Shown: positions 9,707 to 16,980 of the stretch, piece by piece
Layout: each line of letters opens with the position of its first letter
Position numbering within the stretch: position 1 is the first letter of the stretch
Source: Nonomuraea turkmeniaca
Lineage (GTDB): Bacteria > Actinomycetota > Actinomycetes > Streptosporangiales > Streptosporangiaceae
Length of the DNA: 32,457 bases
NCBI RefSeq assembly: GCF_005889735.1
Contig: NZ_VCKY01000121.1
Location: 1-32,457, forward strand
Direction: 5' to 3'
Notes under the pieces: generated by a model
Told to the model about the DNA's origin: nothing
Seen by the model: only the letters and a program-made list of their open reading frames with translations
Database searches by the model: none
Translations under genes and position numbers: made by a program

Positions 9707-11904
9707 AACGACCGCACCGTGACGAGGGCGTTGTAGTCGGGGATGCGGGCCTGTGGTGAGCGTCGGGACTCGTCCAGCAGCACGTTGCCCTCCGGCCAGT
9801 GGATCTGCAGGTTGCCAGGCATGAGCGGGGCCCGCAGGACCCTGCCCTGGTACGTTCGCTCGCCCGAGTGGAGCTCGACCCGGGCGCCGTCGGGCAGGCC
9901 GAGGCGGTCGGCGTCGTACGCGCTCATCAGCACGGCCTCGCGCGCCGCGCCGTTGAAGGCGTCGCGTCGCTCGTGGACCATGCTGTTGAACTGTTTGCCG
10001 CGCCTGGTCGCCACCATGAAGGACCCGTCGGGGCGTTCGAGCGCGGGAGGCTCGACGACGGAGAACCTGCCGAGCCCGTCGGGGGTCTGGAAGCGGCCGT
10101 CGGCGAACAGGTGGCGGCCGCCGTACTGGACGTTGTCGCCGAACTTCGACAGGCCGGCGATACCCGCATAGAAGGGGACGGCCTTCTCGATCTCGGCGCG
10201 GATCTGCGGCGTGCCAGTAAAGCGGATTTTTGCCGAAATTTCGGGGCGCGTTTGCGCGGCCAGCTCCGTGAAGATCTTCCACTCCGGCCATGCCTCGCCG
10301 ATCCGCGGCCCCTCTACCTCCGGCGAGAAGATGATCCGCCGCTCGGTGGAGGTCTCGGTCACGCCACCGACCATCTCATAACGGGTCTGCGCCGGCAGCA
10401 GCAACACGTCGCCCTCGCCCGGCACCAGCATCTGCGACGACAACACGATGTCGATGTGCACGCGTAGCCGCAGCCGTGACAGGGCCTCGCGGCAGTACGC
10501 CGGGTCGGGGAGCACCTCCAGGAAGTTGCCGCCCGAGGAGACGAGCGCGTCCAGGTCCCCGCGGTGCGCGGCGTCGATCATGTCGGTGACGGTGAGGCCG
10601 GGGGAGTCCGGCACCTCGAATCCCCACATGTCAGTAAATTTCGTGGCATTCTCTGGCGTGATCGGCAACCCGCCCGGCAGCCCGGTCGCGTACGCGCCCA
10701 TCTCCGCCCCGCCCTGCACGCCGCTGTGGCCGCGGATCGGCATCAGCCCGCACTTGTCCCGCCCGACGAACCCGCGGGCGAGCGCCAGGTTGACGATCGC
10801 CCGCACGTTGTCCTCGCCATAGGCGTGCTGGGTGATCCCCATGGACCACACCAGCACCGCCGACCAGGCCTCGCCCAGCAGCCTGGCCAGGCGCAGCATG
10901 TCGTCGCGCGACGCGCCGGACAGCGCCTCCAGCTCCTCCCACGTCTGGCCGGCGACAGCCCGGCGCACGTCCTCGAACCCGCTCGTCCGCCGGTCCACGA
11001 ACACCTTGTCCACCCAGTCGTTCTCGATGAGGTGCTTGAGCACGCCGTTGAGGAAGCCGATGTCCCCGCCCACGTTCACGCCGAAGAACTCATCGGTGAT
11101 CTTCGTGCCGAACACCGCGGACTCGACGTTCGACGGCACCCAGTAACGGTCCATGCCGGGCTCGCGGTAGGCGTTGACCATCGCGATCCGCGTCCCGGCC
11201 TTCTTGGCGTGGTAGAGGTACTTCATCGCGACCGGCTGGTTGTTCGACGGGTTCGAGCCGATGAACACGATGAGGTCCGAGCCGATCCAGTCGGCGTACG
11301 AGCAGGTCGTGGCGGCCGCGCCCAGCGTCTGCTTGAGCGCGACCGTGGACGGCGAGTGGCAGATGCGGGCGGTGTTGTCGACGTTGTTGGTGCCGAGCGC
11401 GCGCACCGCCTTCTGCGCCGCGTAGTAGTTCTCGTTGGGCATGCCGCGGCTGGTCAGGTACGTGCCGAACCGCGCCCCGCGCAGCCCGTCCGCGGCCACC
11501 CGCAGCGCTTCCTCCCAGGAGATCCGGGTGAAGCCGGGCTCGCCCGCGCGCCGGAGCATCGGGTACGGCAACCGCCCCAGCTCCCGAAGCTCGGCGCTCT
11601 TTTTACCTGCAATTGCCGAAATATCACTCAGAATTGCGACATCGAGGGCGGGCATCGTGTTCAACGGCAGCAGCCGCAAGCGAACGTTGCACAGATGGAT
11701 CTCATCCATCGTCCAGTCACGCATGCCCTGCGTGCCCAGCGCGCACCCGTCACACGTGCCCTGGCGGAGAATCCGCCACGCGTAGCGCCTGTTGCCCTTG
11801 ACCGACTTGAACGCCTTCCACAGCTCCAAGTAGTTGTTCGGCTTGGCCAGCCCAATCCCGAACGGCCGCCAAGAGGCCCAGTTTCGCGGATCCAGACGTG
11901 CCAT
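9703..11904 (-). CDS. FdhF/YdeP family molybdopterin oxidoreductase (formate dehydrogenase-like)
   Basis: A 733-residue molybdopterin enzyme of the FdhF/YdeP group. An N-terminal CDGC (Cys51, Cys54) plus Cys72 form a reduced cysteine set typical of YdeP-like members. Cys182 in ARICHSPS stands where formate dehydrogenase H carries selenocysteine and would ligate molybdenum. The C-terminal cofactor-binding domain begins near VATRRGKQFNSMVH and closes with NALVTVRSL. The sequential fdhD supports a sulfurated Mo cofactor; formate oxidation is likely but not proved. ATG 11904 is used because GTG 11916 lies too close to its purine-rich segment. A repeated leader element abuts the start, and several A/T-ending codon patches (near 10205-10245, 10625-10655, 11590-11640) break the codon pattern. 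Confidence 0.9.
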   Translation of the reverse strand: MARLDPRNWASWRPFGIGLAKPNNYLELWKAFKSVKGNRRYAWRILRQGTCDGCALGTQGMRDWTMDEIHLCNVRLRLLPLNTMPALDVAILSDISAIAGKKSAELRELGRLPYPMLRRAGEPGFTRISWEEALRVAADGLRGARFGTYLTSRGMPNENYYAAQKAVRALGTNNVDNTARICHSPSTVALKQTLGAAATTCSYADWIGSDLIVFIGSNPSNNQPVAMKYLYHAKKAGTRIAMVNAYREPGMDRYWVPSNVESAVFGTKITDEFFGVNVGGDIGFLNGVLKHLIENDWVDKVFVDRRTSGFEDVRRAVAGQTWEELEALSGASRDDMLRLARLLGEAWSAVLVWSMGITQHAYGEDNVRAIVNLALARGFVGRDKCGLMPIRGHSGVQGGAEMGAYATGLPGGLPITPENATKFTDMWGFEVPDSPGLTVTDMIDAAHRGDLDALVSSGGNFLEVLPDPAYCREALSRLRLRVHIDIVLSSQMLVPGEGDVLLLPAQTRYEMVGGVTETSTERRIIFSPEVEGPRIGEAWPEWKIFTELAAQTRPEISAKIRFTGTPQIRAEIEKAVPFYAGIAGLSKFGDNVQYGGRHLFADGRFQTPDGLGRFSVVEPPALERPDGSFMVATRRGKQFNSMVHERRDAFNGAAREAVLMSAYDADRLGLPDGARVELHSGERTYQGRVLRAPLMPGNLQIHWPEGNVLLDESRRSPQARIPDYNALVTVRSL

Positions 11905-12025
11905 TTGGTCGCTCACCGCTCCTCATTCGCTCCGCGGAGTCCCTCCTACGTCGGGCCTCCACCACGCTTCGCGACGCGCCCCGTCCAATTGCTCGCTCCG
12001 CTCGCGGGGCGTCGGGTTCGCTCCG
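11902..12025 (-). repeat. Dispersed 5'-leader element, copy B (before fdhF-like gene)
   Basis: The partner of 2480-2602, same orientation to the gene and same distance to the start codon. Bases 11979-12019 are identical to copy A. It keeps the palindrome CTCCGCGGAG (11930-11939) and the large inverted repeat; the base differing in the left arm changes A to G. On minus, TATCTT just upstream of the element (near 12050) is a possible -10, which would place the element inside the transcript leader. Confidence 0.85.
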
Positions 12026-12064
12026 TGCCCATGTCTCCATTTTCCTCCCTGCCAAGATAAGAAG

Positions 12065-12877
12065 ATGCGCTACTCCGACCTGGACCGGCCGCCCCTCTCC
12101 GCGGCGGCGCTCAACCGCGCCCTGATTCGCCCGGGCAGCCTGTGGACGGGCGTCACCGTCGTCGAGAGCACCGGCTCCACCAACGCGGACCTGGCCAAGG
12201 CCGCCGGCGAAGGAGCCGCCGAGGGCGCGGTGCTGGTGGCGGAGGAGCAGCTCGCGGGCCGCGGCCGGCTGGGCCGCACCTGGACGGCGCCGCCCCGCTC
12301 CGGGCTGACGGTCTCGGTCCTGCTGCGGCCGCAGGTCCCGGTGGCCGTGCAGGGCTGGCTCTCGCTCCTCTACGGCGTCGCCGCCGCTTCGGCCGTGCGC
12401 CGCCTGGCCGAGGTGGACGTCCGCCTGAAGTGGCCCAACGACCTGCTGATCGGCGAACGCAAGCTGGCCGGGGTGCTGGCCGAGCGGGCCGACGACGCCA
12501 TCGTCATCGGCATGGGGCTCAACGTGTCGCTCAAGCCCGAGGAGCTGCCGGTCGAGTCGGCCACGTCGCTGGCCATCGAGGAGGCGGCGTGCCTGGACCG
12601 GGATCCGCTGCTCAGGGCCGTGCTCAGGGAGGTCGAGAGCCACTACAGGGAGTGGACGGCGGCCGGCGGCGACCCCGACGCGTCCGGGCTGCGCTCGGCC
12701 TACTTGGCATCGAGCGCCACCATCGGCCGCCTGGTGCGGGTCGAGCTGCCCAACGGGCAGGTGCTGATCGGGCAGGCGACGGACGTCGACGCCTTCGGCC
12801 ACCTCCAGGTGGCGGCCGAAGGCGAGCGTCACACGCTGAGCGCGGGCGACGTGGTGCACGTGCGGATCGCGGGTTGA
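12065..12877 (+). CDS. birA: Biotin--[acetyl-CoA-carboxylase] ligase
   Basis: A 270-residue class I (monofunctional) biotin protein ligase without the N-terminal DNA-binding domain of E. coli BirA. GRGRLGR (65-71) binds biotinyl-AMP, and KWPNDLLI (Lys122) is the catalytic segment. STGSTN at 35-40 is also conserved. A small C-terminal SH3-like domain follows (LPNGQVLIGQATDVD). It would attach biotin to acyl-CoA carboxylase alpha subunits, linking it functionally to pccB-pccE. It heads a close plus-strand run with the PH protein, cyclase, mscR and MBL genes. As it lacks the helix-turn-helix, it should not act as a repressor. Confidence 0.95.
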   Translation: MRYSDLDRPPLSAAALNRALIRPGSLWTGVTVVESTGSTNADLAKAAGEGAAEGAVLVAEEQLAGRGRLGRTWTAPPRSGLTVSVLLRPQVPVAVQGWLSLLYGVAAASAVRRLAEVDVRLKWPNDLLIGERKLAGVLAERADDAIVIGMGLNVSLKPEELPVESATSLAIEEAACLDRDPLLRAVLREVESHYREWTAAGGDPDASGLRSAYLASSATIGRLVRVELPNGQVLIGQATDVDAFGHLQVAAEGERHTLSAGDVVHVRIAG

Positions 12878-12923
12878 GCCGGTTGCGTCGTCCGCGTAGC
12901 CGCGGGGCGGCGATGGTGGCACG

Positions 12924-13442
12924 ATGTCCGCCATGACCCTTCCCGACCACCATCTGACGCAGGGTGAGCGGCGCATCCGATCCTTCCACCCGCACTGGAA
13001 GCGGCTGATCGGCCCGTTCATCGCGCTCATCCTCATCGCCGCGGCCTCGGGCGCGGCGTTGTGGTTCATACCTGAGTGGGAGTTCGCCTTCTACGCCAGG
13101 ATCGCCGTCGTCGTCATCGCGCTCATCCTGCTGACGATCTGGTCGTTCGTGCCCTACCTGCAGTGGAAGAACACCGGTTACGTGCTCACCACCCACCGCT
13201 TCACGATCAGCACGGGGGTGCTCAACAAGTCCACCGACGAGATCCCGATCACCAAGGTCAACACGGTCAGCTCCGACCAGACGTTCGCCGAGCGCATGCT
13301 CGGCTGCGGCACGCTGACCGTCGAGTCCGCGGGCGAACGGGGCGAGATCGTGCTCCGCGACATCCCGAGGATCCAGGATGTCCGCACCGAACTGTTCAAG
13401 CTCGTCGAGGACGCCTCGGACGGCGAAGTCGACGGCCGTTGA
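12924..13442 (+). CDS. PH (bPH2/YdbS-like) domain membrane protein
   Basis: A 172-residue protein with two membrane helices (about residues 28-50 and 55-78) followed by a bacterial PH-like domain. The domain opens with the recognisable NTGYVLTTHRFTISTGVLNK segment and continues with IPITKVNTVSSDQTFAERMLGCGTLTVESAG and LRDIPRIQDV. These domains face the cytoplasm and probably bind a protein or lipid; no enzymatic role is expected. It starts 46 nt after birA, and its stop overlaps the TTG of the adenylate cyclase gene. That coupling suggests the two products are made in step and could work together at the membrane. ATG 12933 is an alternative start. Confidence 0.9.
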   Translation: MSAMTLPDHHLTQGERRIRSFHPHWKRLIGPFIALILIAAASGAALWFIPEWEFAFYARIAVVVIALILLTIWSFVPYLQWKNTGYVLTTHRFTISTGVLNKSTDEIPITKVNTVSSDQTFAERMLGCGTLTVESAGERGEIVLRDIPRIQDVRTELFKLVEDASDGEVDGR

Positions 13443-14404
13443 GCTCGGGTGCGCGGCGGCGGCCGACCGCCGAGGAGATCGAGCGGCGGCTCCTCGGCCT
13501 GCCGCCGCGCTACACCCGCGCGCAGGTCGCGGCCCTGGCCGACGTGTCGCAGGAGCTGGCGGGGCGGATCTGGCGGGCGCTCGGGTTCGCCCAGCGCGCC
13601 GATGACGACACGGCGTTCACCGACGCCGACGTCGACGCCCTGCGCCGGGTACGCAGCATGCTCGCCAGCGGCCTGCTCGACGAGGAGACGGTCGTCCGCA
13701 TGGCCCGCGCGCTCGGCCAGACCACGGCCAGGCTGGCCCAATGGCAGGCCGAGATCATGACGGGCTCGATGGTGCCGCAGGACCCCGACGAGGGCGACCT
13801 GACCGATGTGCTCGACACCGCGCAGCAGCTGCTGCCGGACTTCGAGCACGTGCTGATCCACGTCTGGCGGGCCCAGCTCGCGGCGGCCGGCACCAGGCTG
13901 CTGGCGCTCGCCGACGGTCACGATGAGCTGGTGCCGACCCGAGTGTCGATGGCGGTGGGGTTCGCTGACCTGGTGTCGTTCACCCGGCGCGCCCGCGAGC
14001 TCGACGAACGGGAGCTGGCGGAGCTGGTGGAGGGGTTCGAGTCGCGGGCCTCCGACGTGGTGGCCACGCACGGCGCCAGGCTGGTGAAGACGCTGGGCGA
14101 CGAGGTGCTGTTCACGGCGCCGACCCCGGCGCAGGCTGCGGCGATCGCGCTCGACCTGGTCGACGCGGAGGAGCTGCGCATCGGCATGGCCTACGGCCCG
14201 GTGCTGCCCGTGATGGGCGACGTCTTCGGCACCACCGTCAACCTGGCCGCGCGGCTCACCGCGATCGCCCGCCCCGGGACCGTCCTGGTGGATCCTGAGC
14301 TGGCCGGCGAGCTGGAGGGCTACGAGGTGCACAAGATCAGACGGCGCCCGGCCAGAGGTCTCGGCGTGGTGCAGCCCTATGTCTTGCGGAGATCATCCTC
14401 CTGA
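13439..14404 (+). CDS. cya: Class III adenylate cyclase with N-terminal regulatory domain
   Basis: A 321-residue cytoplasmic cyclase starting at TTG 13439, which overlaps the preceding stop (TTGA); no ATG or GTG in this frame gives a full protein. Residues ~10-150 form an all-helical domain resembling the regulatory (pH-sensing, Rv1264-type) domain of mycobacterial cyclases. The catalytic domain (~167-320) has all six expected residues: metal-binding Asp177 and Asp221, adenine-specifying Lys217 and Asp261, and transition-state Asn268 and Arg272. ATP-to-cAMP activity is therefore expected, as a homodimer. There is no membrane segment of its own; the neighbouring PH protein could supply membrane contact, which is inference. 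Confidence 0.93.
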   Translation: MSSGARRRPTAEEIERRLLGLPPRYTRAQVAALADVSQELAGRIWRALGFAQRADDDTAFTDADVDALRRVRSMLASGLLDEETVVRMARALGQTTARLAQWQAEIMTGSMVPQDPDEGDLTDVLDTAQQLLPDFEHVLIHVWRAQLAAAGTRLLALADGHDELVPTRVSMAVGFADLVSFTRRARELDERELAELVEGFESRASDVVATHGARLVKTLGDEVLFTAPTPAQAAAIALDLVDAEELRIGMAYGPVLPVMGDVFGTTVNLAARLTAIARPGTVLVDPELAGELEGYEVHKIRRRPARGLGVVQPYVLRRSSS

Positions 14405-14419
14405 CCCAAGATGGCTGCC

Positions 14420-15505
14420 ATGCCGTACGAAGTGCAGGGCGTCATCGCCCGAGGCAAGGGCCAGGAAGTTTCCCTCGAGACGGTCGTCGTGCCGGACCCG
14501 GGGCCGGGTGAGGCCGTCGTGAACGTGCAGGCCTGCGGGGTCTGCCACACCGACCTGCACTATCGGGAGGGCGGGATCAGCGACGACTTCCCGTTCCTGC
14601 TCGGTCACGAGGCTGCGGGCGTCGTCGAGGCGGTCGGCCCCGGCATGACCGAGGTCGAACCGGGCGACTTCGTCATCCTCAACTGGCGCGCGGTGTGCGG
14701 CCAGTGCCGGGCCTGCCTGCGCGGCCGTCCCTGGTACTGCTTCAACACGCACAACGCGGCGCAGAAGATGACGCTCAAGGACGGCACCGAGCTGTCCCCC
14801 GCGCTGGGGATCGGCGCGTTCCTGGAGAAGACGCTGGTCGCGGCCGGCCAGTGCACCAAGGTCTCCGCCGAGGCCCCGGCGCAGGTGGCGGGCCTGCTGG
14901 GCTGCGGCGTGATGGCCGGGATCGGCGCGGCGATCAACACCGGCGGGGTGACGCGGGGCGACAGCGTGGCCGTGATCGGCTGCGGCGGCGTCGGCGACGC
15001 GGCCATCCTGGGCTCCTCGCTGGCGGGCGCCGCCACGATCATCGCGGTGGACGTGGACGACCGCAAGCTGGAGTGGGCCCGCGGCTTCGGCGCCACCCAC
15101 ACGGTCAACTCCCGGGAGAACGACCCGATCGAGGCCATCCGCGATCTGACCGGCGGTAACGGCGCGGACGTGGTCATCGAGGCGGTGGGCCGGCCGGAGA
15201 CCTACAACCAGGCCTTCTACGCCCGCGACCTGGCCGGCACGGTCGTCCTGGTGGGCGTGCCGACGCCGGAGATGAAGCTGGAGCTGCCGCTGCTGGACGT
15301 CTTCGGCCGCGGCGGGTCGCTGAAGTCCTCGTGGTACGGCGACTGCCTGCCGAGCCGCGACTTCCCGATGCTCATCGACCTGTTCCTGCAGAACCGGCTG
15401 CCGCTCGACAAGTTCGTGTCGGAGACGATCGGGGTCGGCCAGGTCGAGGAGGCGTTCGCCAAGATGCACCGTGGCGAGGTGCTGCGTTCGGTGGTGACGT
15501 TCTAG
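14420..15505 (+). CDS. mscR: S-(hydroxymethyl)mycothiol dehydrogenase (mycothiol-dependent formaldehyde dehydrogenase)
   Basis: A 361-residue zinc-dependent MDR dehydrogenase oxidising the mycothiol-formaldehyde adduct with NAD, the actinobacterial formaldehyde detoxification step. The catalytic zinc site is GVCHTDLHY (Cys42) and GHEAAG (His63). Structural zinc cysteines are 93, 96, 99 and 107. The NAD-binding Rossmann motif is IGCGGVGDAAILG. ATG 14420 gives an N-terminus (MPYEVQGVIA) like those of homologues; ATG 14411 would add three residues, and neither has a clear ribosome site. The next gene begins on the base after its stop, a pairing also known in mycobacteria (Rv2259-Rv2260, from memory). 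It follows the cyclase after 15 nt, probably in the same transcript. Confidence 0.93.
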   Translation: MPYEVQGVIARGKGQEVSLETVVVPDPGPGEAVVNVQACGVCHTDLHYREGGISDDFPFLLGHEAAGVVEAVGPGMTEVEPGDFVILNWRAVCGQCRACLRGRPWYCFNTHNAAQKMTLKDGTELSPALGIGAFLEKTLVAAGQCTKVSAEAPAQVAGLLGCGVMAGIGAAINTGGVTRGDSVAVIGCGGVGDAAILGSSLAGAATIIAVDVDDRKLEWARGFGATHTVNSRENDPIEAIRDLTGGNGADVVIEAVGRPETYNQAFYARDLAGTVVLVGVPTPEMKLELPLLDVFGRGGSLKSSWYGDCLPSRDFPMLIDLFLQNRLPLDKFVSETIGVGQVEEAFAKMHRGEVLRSVVTF

Positions 15506-16126
15506 ATGATCGACCGGGTCATCACCTCAGGCACGTTCTCGCTGGACGGCGGCACCTGGGAAGTCGACAACAACGTCTGGCTGATCGGCGACGCCCGCGA
15601 AGTCATCGTGATCGACGCCGCCCACGACGCGGAGGCGATCGCCGAGCGGGTCGGCGGACGCACGCTCAAGGCCATCATCTGCACGCACGCGCACAACGAC
15701 CACATCAACGCCGCCCGGCCGCTGGCCGAGCTGACCGGGGCGCCGATCCGGCTGCACCCCGCCGACCAGGTGTTGTGGCAGATGGAGTACGACGACGCGG
15801 TGCCGTACCAGCCGCTGACCGACGGCGAGCGCATCGAGGTCGGCGGCTGCGCGCTGGAGATCCTGCACACCCCCGGCCACGCGCCCGGCGCGGTCTGCGT
15901 GCACGGACGGGAGCTCGGCGCGCTGTTCAGCGGCGACACCCTGTTCAAGGGCGGCCCCGGGGCGACCGGCCGCTCGTACTCCTCCTTCGACACGATCATC
16001 GAGTCGATCAGGAAGCGGCTGCTGACCCTGCCACCCGAAACGGTCGTGCACACTGGTCACGGCGACTCCACCACGATCGGCGCCGAGGCCCCGCACCTGG
16101 AGGAGTGGATCACCCGAGGGCATTGA
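15506..16126 (+). CDS. Metallo-beta-lactamase fold hydrolase next to mscR
   Basis: A 206-residue protein of the glyoxalase II-like MBL group. The metal site is THAHNDH (His61, His63, Asp65, His66), followed by HTPGHAPG, SGDTLF and HTGHGDS, which supply the remaining ligands. Its ATG is immediately after the mscR stop. That position suggests it hydrolyses the thioester made by MscR (S-formylmycothiol) to formate and mycothiol, or a similar mycothiol thioester. This is a context-based inference; the fold itself is certain. There is no signal peptide, so it is cytoplasmic. Confidence 0.92.
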   Translation: MIDRVITSGTFSLDGGTWEVDNNVWLIGDAREVIVIDAAHDAEAIAERVGGRTLKAIICTHAHNDHINAARPLAELTGAPIRLHPADQVLWQMEYDDAVPYQPLTDGERIEVGGCALEILHTPGHAPGAVCVHGRELGALFSGDTLFKGGPGATGRSYSSFDTIIESIRKRLLTLPPETVVHTGHGDSTTIGAEAPHLEEWITRGH

Positions 16127-16179
16127 CGGGAACAGCCCGAATCCTCCGCTCGCGCAGAGATACACGAGTGTGGCCCACC

Positions 16180-16231
16180 TAACGTAGGCAAGCCTTACCA
16201 AAGTGAGCTATCTTAGGTGTGCCTAACCTTG
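16180..16231 (+). promoter_or_regulatory. Tandem iron boxes (IdeR/DmdR type) before bfd-bfr
   Basis: TTAGGTGTGCCTAACCTTG (16213-16231) agrees with the 19-bp IdeR/DtxR consensus TTAGGTTAGGCTAACCTAA at 14 positions. A second weaker box around TAGGCAAGCCTTA (16185-16197) lies just upstream. TATCTT (16209-16214), a TANNNT -10, overlaps the strong box. Iron-responsive control of the two downstream genes is well supported; whether iron-loaded regulator activates or represses cannot be told from sequence. Confidence 0.8.
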
Positions 16232-16263
16232 GTGCTCCACCTGCTGCGAGAGGTTCTCCCTGG

Positions 16264-16440
16264 ATGTACGTGTGCATTTGTCGTGCTGTGACCGAAAACG
16301 AGGTCCACGACTGCATTGCCTCCGGGGCAAAGAGCGCGAAGCAGATTCGCGACACCACCGGGGCTGGTGGGGACTGTGCCCGATGTGTACGGAAGATCTG
16401 TGCGATCCTGAAACGGTCGGAAGAACTGACGACCGCATAG
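16264..16440 (+). CDS. bfd: Bacterioferritin-associated ferredoxin
   Basis: A 58-residue [2Fe-2S] protein of the Bfd family. The cluster cysteines are arranged CxC (Cys4, Cys6) and CxxC (Cys38, Cys41), the usual BFD pattern; Cys17 and Cys46 are extra. In Pseudomonas, Bfd binds bacterioferritin and passes electrons to its haem to release stored iron, and the bfr gene 26 nt downstream makes the same role likely here. The start is set by MYVCICRAVTENE, the typical N-terminus. Codons are less G/C-biased than around it, as often in very small genes. Iron boxes lie directly upstream. Confidence 0.95.
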   Translation: MYVCICRAVTENEVHDCIASGAKSAKQIRDTTGAGGDCARCVRKICAILKRSEELTTA

Positions 16441-16466
16441 CCGGATAGCAGCAAGGGGCCCGTCAC

Positions 16467-16952
16467 ATGCAGGGCGACAAGCAGATCATCGAGTTGCTCA
16501 ACGAACAGTTGACCGCCGAGCTCACCGCGATCAACCAGTACTTCCTGCACGCGAAGATGCAGGAGAACTGGGGATACACGAAACTCGCCGAGCACACGCG
16601 GGAAGAGTCGATCGACGAGATGCGCCACGCCGAGCGCCTCACCGATCGCATCCTCTTCCTGGAGGGCCTGCCCAACTATCAGAGACTAGGCACCCTGCAC
16701 ATCGGGCAGACCGTCGAGGAGCAGCTGAGGGCCGACCTGGAGGTGGAGCTCTCCGTGGTGCACCGGCTGCGCCCGGCCATCGCCCTCATGCGCGAGAAGG
16801 GCGACATCACCTCGGCGAACATCTTCGAGGACATCCTCAGGGACGAGGAAGAGCACATCGACTACTTGGAGACGGAGCTCGGCCTCATCAACAGCCTGGG
16901 CATCCAGCTCTACCTGGCCCGCTACGCCGAGCCGCCGTCCGCCGACGACTGA
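16467..16952 (+). CDS. bfr: Bacterioferritin
   Basis: A 161-residue four-helix ferritin that stores iron in a 24-subunit shell. The di-iron ferroxidase residues are all present: Glu18, Glu51, His54, Glu94, Glu127 and His130. The haem ligand Met52, which separates bacterioferritin from plain ferritin, is also present. An AAGGGG ribosome site precedes ATG 16467 by 8 nt. It is in an operon with bfd under iron boxes. The numbering equals that of E. coli Bfr, so the protein is unmodified apart from a short acidic tail. Confidence 0.97.
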   Translation: MQGDKQIIELLNEQLTAELTAINQYFLHAKMQENWGYTKLAEHTREESIDEMRHAERLTDRILFLEGLPNYQRLGTLHIGQTVEEQLRADLEVELSVVHRLRPAIALMREKGDITSANIFEDILRDEEEHIDYLETELGLINSLGIQLYLARYAEPPSADD

Positions 16953-16967
16953 CCGCCCGACGGGCGG
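16953..16967. terminator. GC hairpin between convergent bfr and GH95 gene
   Basis: CCGCCC-GAC-GGGCGG forms a perfect 6-bp stem with a 3-nt loop on the base after the bfr stop. Further GGGCGGG runs follow and could pair with the CCCGCCC at about 16983. It could end transcription from either side. Confidence 0.4.
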
Positions 16968-16980
16968 GCGGGCCCTCGGC

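Noticed and set aside
8861..10291. Long fdhD reading frame starting upstream of 9706
   Set aside because: The extra N-terminal part lies inside the fdhF-like gene and is Arg-rich shadow sequence; the coupled GTG at 9706 fits FdhD length.
9703..11904. Frameshift or truncation of the FdhF-like enzyme because only three N-terminal cysteines are seen
   Set aside because: YdeP-type members commonly have the CxxC plus one Cys arrangement; the reading frame is intact.
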